From: Orientallactaga sibirica
Taxonomy: Eukaryota; Chordata; Mammalia; Rodentia; Dipodidae
Length of the DNA: 64,000 nucleotides
Assembly: GCA_036365145.1 (NCBI GenBank)
Contig: JAEOAD010000034.1
Coordinates: 15,033,501-15,097,500, forward strand
Reading direction: 5' to 3'
Of this stretch, positions 54,236 to 63,990 are shown in pieces. The first letter of the stretch is position 1; each line of letters begins with the position of its first letter. A program made the position numbers and the translations under genes. The notes under the pieces are model-generated. The model made no database searches. It was not told where the DNA came from and saw nothing but the letters and a program-made list of their open reading frames with translations.

Positions 54236-54988
54236 TTTTTTTGTTTGTTTTTAACTCATAGGCTGCCTGCATGTCAAGTGAGTTTAGCATGAGCATATCA
54301 TAATGGGTAGAGGTGGTGGATGTCTGAGGGGATGGACACCTAGGGATGAGGAAGGGCTTTAATCACTGCCTCCAAGCACTTGAGGCAACTTTGGTTTTTG
54401 GACATTGTGGTCAGGCCCAGTCTTTTTAATCTTCTGAGCCCTTTAGGCTCCTTTCAGTGGATGATGGGTAGGCTACAGAGACCCTCACTGCCATCTTTGA
54501 GACCTCAGTCCTGAGTGGCCACCTCTGTGGGTGTCTGTAGTTTTTTATGTTGGAAACCATGCATGAGTGTAAGGCAGGCCAGTCTTTGAATCTGGAAGTA
54601 GGAGAGAAGAATGCACGTCCTGATCTCTCATCCCGCTCAGTTCTGGAGGGCTTGTCTTTTTCTCAGAACCAGCTGCTTGTGTTTTCTTCCATCCTCAGCA
54701 AAAGTTGAGGTTGATGAAGGGGAAGGAAACACAAATTTGTTGACACTCTTCCTTCCAAGGTAGTGCCGGGCCCCATCCCCTTCAGAGTGGGCTGAGCTTC
54801 TTGGCTTAACTCTATTGAAGAGAAAGTGGCAGAAGTGATGGTGGAATCTGGTGGAGATCATGAGCAGTATTTGGTTTCCTTCTTGCTCAAGAGGTCACCC
54901 ACTTGAGGAAACCAGCTGCTGTATTACCAGGACTCTCAAGCAGTGATCTGAAGAGGGGCATGTGGTCAGGAACGCAGACTTCAGGTCC
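54236..54988. other. Unique non-coding sequence
   Basis: No gene; the minus frame at 54637-54861 has no domain. No repeat recognised. Confidence 0.45.
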
Positions 54989-54993
54989 ACAAC

Positions 54994-55339
54994 TGTGGTG
55001 GTTTGATTCAGGTGTCTCCCATAAACAGGTATTCTGAATGCTAGTCTCCCCAGCTGATGGCAATTGGAAATTAAAGCCTCCTAGAGGCAGAGTATTGTTG
55101 GGGGCGGGCTTATGGGTTTTATAGTGGCTTCCCCTTGATAGTGTTTGGCACACTCTCCTGTTGCTATTGTCCACCTTATGGTGGCCAGGGGGTGATGTCC
55201 ACCCTGTGCTCATGCCATCATTTTCCCTGCCATCATGGAACTTCCCTCTCTAGCCTGTAAGCCAAAATAAAGCTTTTTTTCCCCACAATCTGCTCTTGGT
55301 TGGGTGATTTCTGCCAGCAATGTGAACCTGACTGCAACA
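54994..55339 (+). mobile_element. Solo LTR, LTR-A group, with perfect 5-bp target duplication
   Basis: tgtggtggtttgattcaggt to 'gaacctgactgcaaca'. Contains 'gtaagccaaaataaagcttt'. Flanked by acaac at 54989-54993 and 55340-55344, the 5-bp duplication size of ERVL-class integration. The solo state implies LTR-LTR recombination. Confidence 0.95.
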
Positions 55340-55344
55340 ACAAC

Positions 55345-56016
55345 CATGTGAGGGCACCATCTTGGTAACAGATTACCCAGCTCCATCTCCACTTTGCCCA
55401 CGCCAATGTCTACAGAGACTCCAAGCATTAACCATTCAGCCAAGCTGACTCTAATTCCTGATCCACAGAAACTGTGAGATAACAAAATGCTTGGTGTAAT
55501 TTTCAGCTACTAAAGTTTGAGTACATTATAGTCTAACAATAGATGACTAACATAATTAACAGTGAACACATAATTTGACAACTCAGGAAGTAGCCCTGAG
55601 AGTGGGGGAGAGGAAGAGGGAGAGAGAAAGTGTGTGTGCATAAACATGTCAAATGGTAGACTGCTCACATGTTTAGCACTTATTTAATCAAGCTGCAGTC
55701 AGGTACGGATGGGAAAGTACAGACCCAGGGTATATGAGGCAATTTCAATGCAATGTAGCTACATTAATGGACCAGAGGTCCCAGGGGTTTATGAATGGGA
55801 CCATGATGCAGCTCAGCTTTGAGGCCAGTGTTGGTTTCCTAGAGGTGGTGACAGCTGTGGGGAGATTCCAAGGGTGAGTAAAACAAATAAGTAGGAAGCC
55901 TGCCTGTGGAAGAATGTGTCAGGTATGGGTGACTGCTCATGCAAAGGCCTGGGGGAGAACAAGAGTTCGTTGACTTCCAGATGTATCAACTGGTTTGGTT
56001 TGATGTGGTCAAAGCT

Positions 56017-56020
<4 letters not shown>
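55345..56020. other. Unique non-coding sequence
   Basis: Nothing recognised. Confidence 0.45.

Positions 56021-56063
<43 letters not shown>
56021..56063 (+). repeat. (TG)n microsatellite
   Basis: About 21 TG units. Confidence 0.95.
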
Positions 56064-56065
<2 letters not shown>

Positions 56066-56714
56066 GGAAGGTAGTAGTAATCCCTCTAGAGATAAAGACT
56101 AAAGAGGAGAAAACAAGTCCCAATCATAGGCTCCCATGGTGTGACAGGCCACATCTCTCTATTTCTAATGTGGAGGTCATCTGATAGAGACTTTAGCCAG
56201 CTTCTGGACTAACCTAGACATGATGGTGGTGACTAGAGCAGCAAACCTTGTTTGTATGTAGTGTCCTTATTCTGTGCTAGGCCCTGGCACTGACTCCTCT
56301 GGGGTTGTCTGGGGTTGTGCCATCTCCTTTTACTCATCTCTCGGGTCTAGAGCAGGACACTGAGAGTCCCGTTAGTATGCCAAGTGTCACCCGCTGGCAG
56401 TCATTTGAGTTCAGAACAAGCTTCTGCTCTGAGTCTGGTTCTAAGAGCAGGCTCTGTTACCTGACTACCTGGCTGTACATCTCACATTTTGCATTTTCCA
56501 GTCATATGTCCTCAAGCTTCTTTATAGTTTTGAGCCTCAGTGCTTTTATATTAAACATGGGATTAATGTAACGATATTATGTCAATAGGCTGTTGCAAGG
56601 ATTAAGCATCATAACACAATTTCTTAGACACTTGCTAACTGCTTAGGAGGTCAACACAATCTTTGTGAATGTTTGTGAGTAGAAAAACTTGGTGCATATA
56701 GAATGGTGGAGACT
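56064..56714. other. Unique sequence with a MIR trace
   Basis: 56495-56640 ('gttttgagcctcagtgcttt', 'aggctgttgcaaggattaag') looks like a plus-strand MIR 3' half. The rest is unassigned; the frame at 56305-56571 has no domain. Confidence 0.45.
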
Positions 56715-56945
56715 CAGTAGAACTCTGAAAGTTGGCATCTGGGTTTAAGTCCAGTTTCTGTTACTTAATGGATTTAAGCTGGTGGACAAAAACTTCTCTC
56801 TTTTTGCCTCTCAATTTTCTTAATTTCAAAACAGGAATAATAGGAGAAGCTATTCTCAAAGTTCGCTGGAATCATTAAATGAACCAATATGTATGAAGTG
56901 TTCAAAATCTGACACTTGGTGAATGCTACATAGTGTAAGTGCTGT
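56715..56945 (+). mobile_element. MIR relic
   Basis: 'catctgggtttaagtccagt', 'tttgcctctcaattttctta', 'aacaggaataataggagaag' and 'atcattaaatgaaccaatat' keep plus-strand MIR order. Confidence 0.7.
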
Positions 56946-56977
56946 GTTCTAGAAGGATTTCCTATAGTGTAGCTCTG

Positions 56978-56979
<2 letters not shown>

Positions 56980-57027
<48 letters not shown>
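56980..57027 (+). repeat. (TG)n microsatellite
   Basis: About 23 TG units, then tatgtgttgg. Confidence 0.95.
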
Positions 57028-57033
<6 letters not shown>

Positions 57034-57499
57034 TGGGGGCAGGCACCAATGGGAGTAATAATGTTCTTGAGAGAGTAGAATGGATGGCTGTGTCCACTCT
57101 GAGAGGGACTAGTCTTGAGTCTGTACCCACAGAGTGATCCTCACTATATCCCATCTGTCCCTGTCCAGGGTGGACCTTTCTTGTTGCAGAGCCAGTCCCA
57201 CAGTGCTTCTCTGCAGCACTGTCTCCCCTCTGTCAGGAACAGAGACTCCTGGACTTGTGCTGGGTCAGTAGGACTGTGAGTGTAGGGGTGAGTCACGGAG
57301 GATGGGAGGCGACCACTTTCCTGTCTCACCCCCACCATCCATGGGCTGGAGGATGCAGACAGGCCCTCAGCCTAATTGGCAAATGGATTCTCAAGGGGTG
57401 ATTTTGTTGATGTGCACTGTGGGGGGGTCTGCAGCCCTTAATGACCAGCTCAGCCTGCTAAATGTGTTTACCAAAAAATAAGGTTATTGATTGCACAGA
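57028..57499. other. Unique non-coding sequence
   Basis: Nothing recognised. The stretch 57360-57499 may belong to the candidate conserved island that follows. Confidence 0.4.
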
Positions 57500-57660
57500 T
57501 ATATTTTTTTCCATTGCTATCAGCCTATTAATGTGAGTTTTATGTAACAGGACAAACAGATCACTGTGTAAAGTCTTTTGAAAATCCCATGTGAATGCTG
57601 TAATAATGCTTTAATGTATTAATCCCCTTAATCCTGTCAAACTTCCAAAAGAATTTCAGG
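57500..57660. other. Candidate conserved non-coding element, copy B of a local pair
   Basis: 'tatgtaacaggacaaacag', 'gtaataatgctttaatgtat' and 'ccccttaatcctgtcaaact' mirror copy A at 52909-53031 in order, spacing and orientation. The flanks differ, so it is not a recent segmental duplication. Confidence 0.45.
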
Positions 57661-58155
57661 GCGTGCTGACAGAAGATCTCACTCCCAGAGCTGGCAGCTG
57701 TGGCTGCATGTGGCGGCTTGTGCTTTTACCCTTTTGTGGATGGACCTGGGAGAGGCACGCCGGGTTAGTAATGGCTGCGGAGTCAGAAGCAGACATGTGA
57801 GAGAGTGTGGGAATAATGGAAGGGGTGGGGGGCTGAGGCTGCTCAGGGGAAAGAAAGACAGCCTGAGGAAAGAAGAGCCTCCTGAGCCCTGAAACAGAGC
57901 TGGTGATGGCAGACCTGGGCAGCCATGGCTCCTGGCAGTCCCCACCCCCACTCCCAATCCTCCTGTCTGCCTAGTGCATGCTGAGGTTACTAAGCGCTAT
58001 GTTGCATTTAATCTCCTCAGCAGCCCAGTGAGGAAGAAACTGCTATTCTCCCCAAGTTTCAAGATGTAAATGGCCTGTCTGTCCTCATTGTTGGCAGTTG
58101 GTAGAAGCTGAGATCAAAGCTTATTCTGTCCCAGAAGCCCAATGACCTTCTTTTG
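57661..58155. other. Mostly unique; MIR trace at 57980-58070
   Basis: 'ttaatctcctcagcagccca' and 'gtgaggaagaaactgctatt' suggest a minus-strand MIR piece. Frames at 57679-57957 are incidental. Confidence 0.45.
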
Positions 58156-58159
58156 CACA

Positions 58160-58300
58160 GGCCAGAGGTTAGCAATTTTTCTATAAAATGCCAGAAATTA
58201 GGTATTTTATTTTGCTTTGGCAGGCCATACAGTCTCTGTTCTAAGCAATTCAGCTCTGTCACTCTGAAAGCAGCCCGAAACCATATGGTTGTAGCTCAGT
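58160..58300 (+). mobile_element. Non-autonomous DNA transposon relic (MER-type)
   Basis: 'gaggttagcaatttttctat', 'aaaatgccagaaattaggta' and 'ggccatacagtctctgttct' follow a well-known mammal-wide hAT-like element ('...gtaaagggccagatag...ggccatacggtctctgt...'). The exact MER name is not assigned. Confidence 0.6.
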
Positions 58301-58356
58301 AAAAATTGGAAACAGGTTATGGGGTGAATTGGTTCACCTCCATACTAAGAGTTAAC

Positions 58357-58690
58357 AGAGGGCTGAGGAGAGAACTCACTCAGTCGGTAAAGTGTTTGAC
58401 TTGCAAACAGTAGGTCCCCAGTTCTGTCTCCAGCACTTGTGTAATAATGCGGGCCATGGAGGAAGCCACCTGCAATCCTGGCTCTGGGAAGGCAGAGACA
58501 GGCAGATCCCTGATACTCGCTGGACAGCTCATACAGTTTACTGAGCAACAGGACAATGAGAGGCCTTGTCTCAAAAAAAGAAAAAAGGAAAGGGGGATGA
58601 TATTCTTGAGGATAGCACTGAGGTAGTTCTCTGCACATACATGTGCCCACACACATATAAACTCACACTCTACATGCACAAATAAAGTCA
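58357..58690 (+). mobile_element. ID-B1 composite (B4-like) SINE
   Basis: 'gggctgaggagagaactcac', 'gtttgacttgcaaacagtag', 'aaggcagagacaggcagatc', 'gagaggccttgtctcaaaaa', then the CA-rich tail ending 'cacaaataaagtcaatg'. Confidence 0.85.
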
Positions 58691-58852
58691 ATGCAGGTTG
58701 GTGAGATCCAGGAATGGTTCTGTTGATAAGTCAGTGAGGTAGAGGGTGCATTTCCTGGGCTGCACCTCCTGCCCTTGGCTCCCTTGCAGGGCTGATGCCA
58801 GAAAGGAGGCTACCTGGACCAAAACCACTTTTTTTTTTTTTTTTTGGTTTGT

Positions 58853-59290
58853 TGCTCAGTGTTTCATCATTGTGACAAAATATTCAAGAAACAATTTAAG
58901 GGAGGAAGGAATTATTTGGGCTCATGGTTTCAGAGGTTGTAGTCTGTGGTCATATGTTTCCTTTGCTTTGGGCCTGAAGTGAGGCAAAACATCAAGGTGG
59001 CAGAAACATATGGCGGCGGAGGAGATGGCTCATCTCAGGGCATCCTGGAAGCAGAAACAGGACACAGGTTATATCCTCCAAAGGTACACCTCTGTGGACC
59101 CATTTCCTCCAGTCGGGCCCCACCTTGCACAGTTTTTCTTCTTGTAAAGTCCTTTTCCCTCTAGGCCCCCGTTATCTCATTAATGGAGTAAGGTTGTTGA
59201 CCTTGTTGATATCAGTTCCTCAAGATCTGAGATCCTCAGTGGAGCAATCAGTCCCCAGCCTTTGATGAAATCAATCCAAGGGAAAACCCA
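58853..59290 (-). mobile_element. Old MaLR/MLT1-like LTR
   Basis: 'gtttcatcattgtgacaaaa', 'gtggcagaaacatatggcgg', 'acccatttcctccagtcggg', 'ttcctcaagatctgagatcc'. General LTR layout, more diverged than the other copies. Confidence 0.5.
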
Positions 59291-59644
59291 GAAAATGCAC
59301 TCACAAAGAAACCTTTGAATGCTGGATCGGCCTTTATTTCTTCAGGGTGCTTTATTTCAACAACTCAAATAAGGGTCACTGGCAGCTATCAGACCACTCA
59401 CCACTTTGAAGATCATTCCCCAAGCTACACCAGGAAGTCCCTGGTCTGACCTTGCTGTTTTTTCCCCATACTCACATCCAGCCATTGCTTCATAAAATGC
59501 TATCTCCTGGCTTCACCTGGATCCCTCTCCCCTGGCCCAGGGTTGGGATCTAGGAAGACGGGGCTCAGGCCTATACTTGCAGGTGGTGGTGGTTAGTCTG
59601 TAAACTCCCCAGACTCCACCCCATCATCATTCTGTCAGGGGCAA
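59291..59644. other. Unique non-coding sequence
   Basis: Nothing recognised; L2 sequence may begin before 59645. Confidence 0.4.
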
Positions 59645-60110
59645 ATTTGTTCCATCCAATGTGCAAACCTTATTATGACACTCTCCCTTGAAAGCTATGG
59701 ATGGTCCTCAGGATAAAGTTCATATCTCTGAGAATGGTCCTCCAGGCTTAATTTGTCTTCTACACTCTTTCCTTGAGATGTCTCATCTTTCCTTTTCAAG
59801 TAGACATTTCAAGTCCACTCACCCACATGGAACCTGCTGGAGTCCTTTACTGCCTCCAGGCATTGATCGGGTTTATCCCTCTCTTTTTACCTGCTTAACT
59901 TCTGCTCATCCTGTAAGTCATTCTCCCACAAAGGTTCGACACATCCTGCTTCTGGGGAGCTTCTGCTGTCGTATGACCTCAGGACCCACCAGAGGGAGGA
60001 GAGACTTTGTCAGCTGGTTTTCTGGTCAGTTATCTGAAGGTGTGGATCTCTTTCCCCACACCAGCCAGAGCTGTTGGCTCCCTCAGATCAATGGCAGGCC
60101 ATCGTATTCC
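59645..60110 (+). mobile_element. L2 remnant
   Basis: 'cctcaggataaagttcatat', 'ggtcctccaggcttaatttg' and 'aacttctgctcatcctgtaa' follow the L2 3' region. The 158-codon frame at 59688-60164, the longest in the window, lies in it and is not a gene. Confidence 0.55.
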
Positions 60111-60224
60111 CCAGTGACAAGTAGCACGTGTAGTGAATATGAACAGAATGCTGCACAAGGGTGAGAGCATGCCAAGTACAGATGTTCACTCAGAACGTGG
60201 AGCTAGCTCTATTTGATTAGAAGA

Positions 60225-60315
60225 GAACATAGCTTTTCATATTGCATCATCAGCCCAAGGTCATTCAGTCTCAAAGAGGGACAGAGGCAGAAGTTGAACC
60301 TGGGTTGTTTGTCTC
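60225..60315 (-). mobile_element. MIR relic
   Basis: 'cagcccaaggtcattcagtc' and 'agaggcagaagttgaacctg' match the reverse MIR core. Confidence 0.6.
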
Positions 60316-60333
60316 TGTGCTCAGTTGTTTTCA

Positions 60334-60337
<4 letters not shown>

Positions 60338-60379
<42 letters not shown>
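60338..60379 (+). repeat. (TG)n microsatellite
   Basis: About 20 TG units, inside the composite SINE tail. Confidence 0.95.
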
Positions 60380-60382
<3 letters not shown>

Positions 60383-60460
60383 TATGGTAATGCATGTCTC
60401 ATGGCATTCATGTGGAAGTCAGAGGTCAACACTGGTGTTTGTCTTCTAATTTCACTTTCC

Positions 60461-60713
60461 TTTTTTTTATTTTGCAAGAGAAAGAGGGAAGGAGAGAGAG
60501 AGAGAAAGAGAGAAACAGGGAGAAAGGGAGAGCATGGGCACACCAGGGCCTTCAGCTGCTGTGAACAAACTCCAGATATGTGTGCCCCCTTGTGGCACAT
60601 GTGCAACATTGCATGCTTGTGTCACTGTACGTCTGGTTATGTGGGACCTGGAGATTATAACGTGAATTCTTAGGCTTTGCTGGAAAGCACCTTAACCTCT
60701 AAGCCATCTCTTC
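60461..60713 (-). mobile_element. DIP-type SINE, long-insert subfamily
   Basis: 'ttcagctgctgtgaacaaac', the long-form insert 'cacatgtgcaacattgcatg', 'gtctggttatgtgggacctg', 'ctaagccatctcttcact'. It carries a CTCF-like core at 60582-60595. Confidence 0.92.
60582..60595 (-). promoter_or_regulatory. CTCF-like core motif inside a DIP SINE
   Basis: On the minus strand it reads ccacaagggggcac, 13 of 14 against CCASYAGRKGGCRS. Sequence match only. Confidence 0.4.
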
Positions 60714-61076
60714 ACTCCTCATTTTTTTTGAGACAAGCTTTCTTCTGTTTGTTTCCTGCTGCAGGTGTATCAGTCCAGCTGGCCCATGAGCTTCCAAATT
60801 CTCTTGGTCCCACATTCCATTGATATAGGTACCTTGGGATCACAGATGCATGCACCAGTTTGCATCCAGCTTTATGTGGGTGCTGGGGAATTGAACTTGG
60901 GCTGACAGCCTTGCAAGCAAGTGCCTTAAACCACTGAACCATTTCTTCAACCCCTCAATTTTTTAATATACATTTTTAGACTATCTCAGTTTACAGCCTG
61001 TCAATTTATAGTTGTAGTAGACAGTTTTGGGTTTGCTGAGATGAACTTCCAAACCAGGCACCCATTCTATCTGTCA

Positions 61077-61115
<39 letters not shown>

Positions 61116-61119
61116 AATA
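61077..61119 (+). repeat. (AAAT)n microsatellite
   Basis: About ten AAAT units. Confidence 0.95.
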
Positions 61120-61127
61120 ACGTTTTC

Positions 61128-61240
61128 AAAAGAGAAAGCTAGTCAAGCACCCAAATTCATCTCTCTCCTTCCTGACTGCATATTGAATGAGACCAGCCAT
61201 TCAACTCTTGCTCCCTTTTGTCACAGCAATGAGAAAAATA
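61128..61240 (+). mobile_element. LTR-B fragment
   Basis: 'aaagagaaagctagtcaagc', 'catctctctccttcctgact' and 'ttttgtcacagcaatgagaa' are LTR-B 3' parts with an internal deletion. Confidence 0.6.
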
Positions 61241-61394
61241 ACAGACTCTCTCTGAGTCAAAATTCACACAGTTCTGAGATGGTGGTTGGTTGTTGCATGG
61301 CTGTGATGGGAACCTCCCATCCTCTGCCTTTCCCCTTCCTGCTTCACCATATTGTCAGACACATTCCCTAGACCAGACAGGAGGACAAGGAACT

Positions 61395-61560
61395 GTGAGA
61401 ATTCTGGCAAAAAATATTGTGTTTCTAGAACATATCAGGAGTTGGTAGAAGGGGTAAAGTGGGGGAGGGGGAACAAAAGAAAGTGATGGGAGTGGATTAT
61501 GATCAAGATATATTATGTACACATATGAAAATTGTCAATAAAATGTTCAAAAAAAAGTAG
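61395..61560 (+). mobile_element. L1 3' terminal fragment
   Basis: A G-rich stretch ('gtaaagtgggggagggggaa'), then 'tatattatgtacacatatga', 'aaaattgtcaataaaatgtt' and an A run: a typical rodent L1 3' end with its poly-A signal. Confidence 0.7.
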
Positions 61561-61897
61561 CAAAAAGAAAACAAGCATTCTAGGAGTGAAGTCAGAATCC
61601 CGGATGATGCTCCCCACTTATGGGAGAAGGCACTTTTCCAGCCATGGCTTTGTCTCTTGCTCATGACCGGGGACACACTCCTCAGGGAGGTCAGGGCTTG
61701 TATGGTTCAGGGTTTCTCTACCAGCCAGATGGAGCATCTTACTTCCTGGCCCAGTAGCTCTAAAAGGCCTGTGTTCTATCCACAAGGAATGTGTGTCCAA
61801 TTACAATCCAGCAACATGCTGGGGAGGTACATGAGTTTCCTTAGGAGGGGTAAGACAATGTCTTCCAGAGGTGTGCTATAAGAACCAGGCTGCGCCC
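61561..61897. other. Unique non-coding sequence
   Basis: Opposite-strand frames at 61618-61881; no domain. Confidence 0.45.
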
Positions 61898-62335
61898 TGT
61901 ATTATTCTGTTAGGGCTACTATGATTAAGCACCACCCATGGAGCGGCTTATGCAACAGACATGTTCTGGAGGGTAGAAGTCTGAAATCAAGGTGCTAGTG
62001 GACTACTGAGTCCTTGTAAGGGTTGTAAGAAAGAATCTTTCCTGTGTCTTTCTTCTTGCTTCTGGTGTTTTGTTGGTTGGTATGTAGAAACATTAATGTC
62101 ACATCTGCCCTTATCTTCACATGACATTCTTCCAAATCTCACCTTTTATGCACAGACCAGTCATATTGGATTAGGGACCCACCTTACTTCAGCAGTAGTC
62201 CATCTTAACTAATTATGCCTTTGACATCTCAAACCTTTCAACAAGGACACATATTAAGGTACTGAAGTTTATTATTTCACCAATAAGTTTGAGGGCCGGG
62301 TCACAATTTAACCTCTAGTAACCATAAACATGTGT
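61898..62335 (-). mobile_element. MLT1-like LTR
   Basis: 'ctgtattattctgttagggc', 'aagtctgaaatcaaggtgct', 'tcttcacatgacattcttcc', 'ccagtcatattggattaggg' keep MLT1 order in minus orientation. An ancient mammal-wide MaLR LTR. Confidence 0.7.
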
Positions 62336-62667
62336 CTCCCTGGATGACTACAAAGACATCTTAAGATGCCCTATATCCTTATGCTTAAATTCATCTTCCT
62401 TGTACCTCTCAACTTTTAATAATGCACATATCTGAAAGGTTCTCTTTATTTCCATCCTTACTTCCTTCCTTTCTTCTTTTTCTATTTAACTTGGTTTAGG
62501 CATTGACTTGGCTGGGTGTCCAACTGGAAATGCTAGACCTGCCTCCTTGGATTTCTTGGGCCAGCCACACTAGTATGACAATAGCCCTTGGCCCCACAGG
62601 AGCATGAGAGCGAATGCAGAGGAAGATCTAAAAGTCTTCCTGGAGAAATGATGTTTCCTCTGAGATT
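62336..62667. other. Unique non-coding sequence
   Basis: Nothing recognised. Confidence 0.45.
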
Positions 62668-63000
62668 GCACCAGTTACCTTCCTGTCGTTAGGACAAAAC
62701 ACCCAAGTAGAAGCAGCTTATGGAAAGAAAGTGTTTATTTCTGGCTTCCTGTTTTGAGGAGAGTTTAGTCATGATGGGGAAAGGGTAGCAGGAGCAGACA
62801 GCTGGGCATCACATCTCCATATCATGAGGGAAGAGAGTGAATGAAGTGGGGCTAGGCTTAACACCCCAAATTCTTCCTCCAAGACACACTTTTTCCAGCA
62901 AAGCTCCACCTTCCAAAGTTTCCACCACCTGGGATTAATTATAAGGCTTAATCACAAACACATGGGACTATGGATGAGATTTTATATTCAAACCACCAGA
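62668..63000 (-). mobile_element. Solo LTR, LTR-C group
   Basis: 'taggacaaaacacccaagta', 'gaaagaaagtgtttatttct', 'ccagcaaagctccaccttcc', 'tttatattcaaaccaccaga'. Confidence 0.78.
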
Positions 63001-63081
63001 GGCGAGGCTGAGTTACCCAGGTGGACTCCTGGGAGGAATATTCCAGTGAGAAGTAATAGCATGTGCAGACAGAGAGAAAAT

Positions 63082-63082
<1 letters not shown>

Positions 63083-63129
<47 letters not shown>
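63083..63129 (+). repeat. (CA)n microsatellite
   Basis: About 23 CA units. Confidence 0.95.
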
Positions 63130-63130
<1 letters not shown>

Positions 63131-63644
63131 TGCATGGCTTTGAGGCTCCATGGTGCCCATAGGACAAAAAGGGATTCCTGAGAATAATCCAAGGTTCCTA
63201 AATTCCAGCTCTAGGCCACTTTCCGGCTAGTTCCAACACTCTACCCGACCATAGTGATACCAGATTCTGTGAAGATTCTGCATTATGTCCTTTTCTTTCT
63301 CGCATGTAAGAAGCACAGACTCTACTTCATTGCGTATCCATCTCAAGACCCACAGATGAAAGGACTCAGCTTATTCCTGATCTCAAGGCATTTCTAGCTT
63401 AGCTGAGGAGTAAAACACACCATCTCAGACATCTGAATGGTATGCTCCAGTCCTGGCACAAGCAGACACACCCTATCCTATTTACTGAATGAAAGAATGA
63501 ATGGTTATTTTATAAACAAAGTGCTGAGGGAGGCTGACAGGCAAGCAACCTGTCATTATCTCTGCATGGGGAGTTATGGCACTCCAGTTCAGTGCAATGG
63601 GAATAGTATGAGCTGAAGCCAAAGAGAATGGTGGTGTGTAGCCG
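63130..63644. other. Unique non-coding sequence
   Basis: Nothing recognised; the minus frame at 63482-63778 crosses into an LTR. Confidence 0.45.
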
Positions 63645-63990
63645 TGTGTGGTTTGAATGTGAAATGCCCTCCATAGCCTCAAGTGTTTATGATTAAGTCT
63701 CCTACTTGGTCTCCAGCTGGTAAAGGCTTTGGGTGGTAGGTGGAGCCTGGCTGGAGGAGGTGGATTTCTGGGGCACATCTTTCCCTTAGGGTTTATTAGT
63801 CCCGATCACTGGGCTAGCTTTCTCTTGCCTGCCCCCCTGATGTGTAAAGATGTGAGTGGTTGTCATTCCATCACCACCATGATGAAACTGCCCCTCAAAA
63901 CTATAAGCCTGAAATAAATCTTTTCCTTTCATAGGCTGCTTCTACTTAGCTGTATTTTTTTCCTCATCAATGGAAAGGTAACTTCTATAA
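63645..63990 (+). mobile_element. Solo LTR, LTR-C group
   Basis: 'tgtgtggtttgaatgtgaaa', 'ctccagctggtaaaggcttt', 'aagcctgaaataaatctttt' (poly-A signal), ending near 'ggtaacttctataag'. The clearest LTR-C copy. Confidence 0.8.

Larger units (their letters stand above)
60316..60956 (-). mobile_element. ID-B1 composite SINE split by a DIP
   Basis: Left piece: (TG)n and 'catgtggaagtcagaggtca'. Right piece (from 60717): 'tgagacaagctttcttctgt', 'gggatcacagatgcatgcac', 'gggaattgaacttgggctga', 'ctgaaccatttcttcaaccc'. Confidence 0.75.

Noticed and set aside
59688..60164. Longest open frame in the window (158 codons)
   Set aside because: It lies in L2-like sequence and has no domain or splice context. 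The length is expected by chance in C/T-rich DNA.
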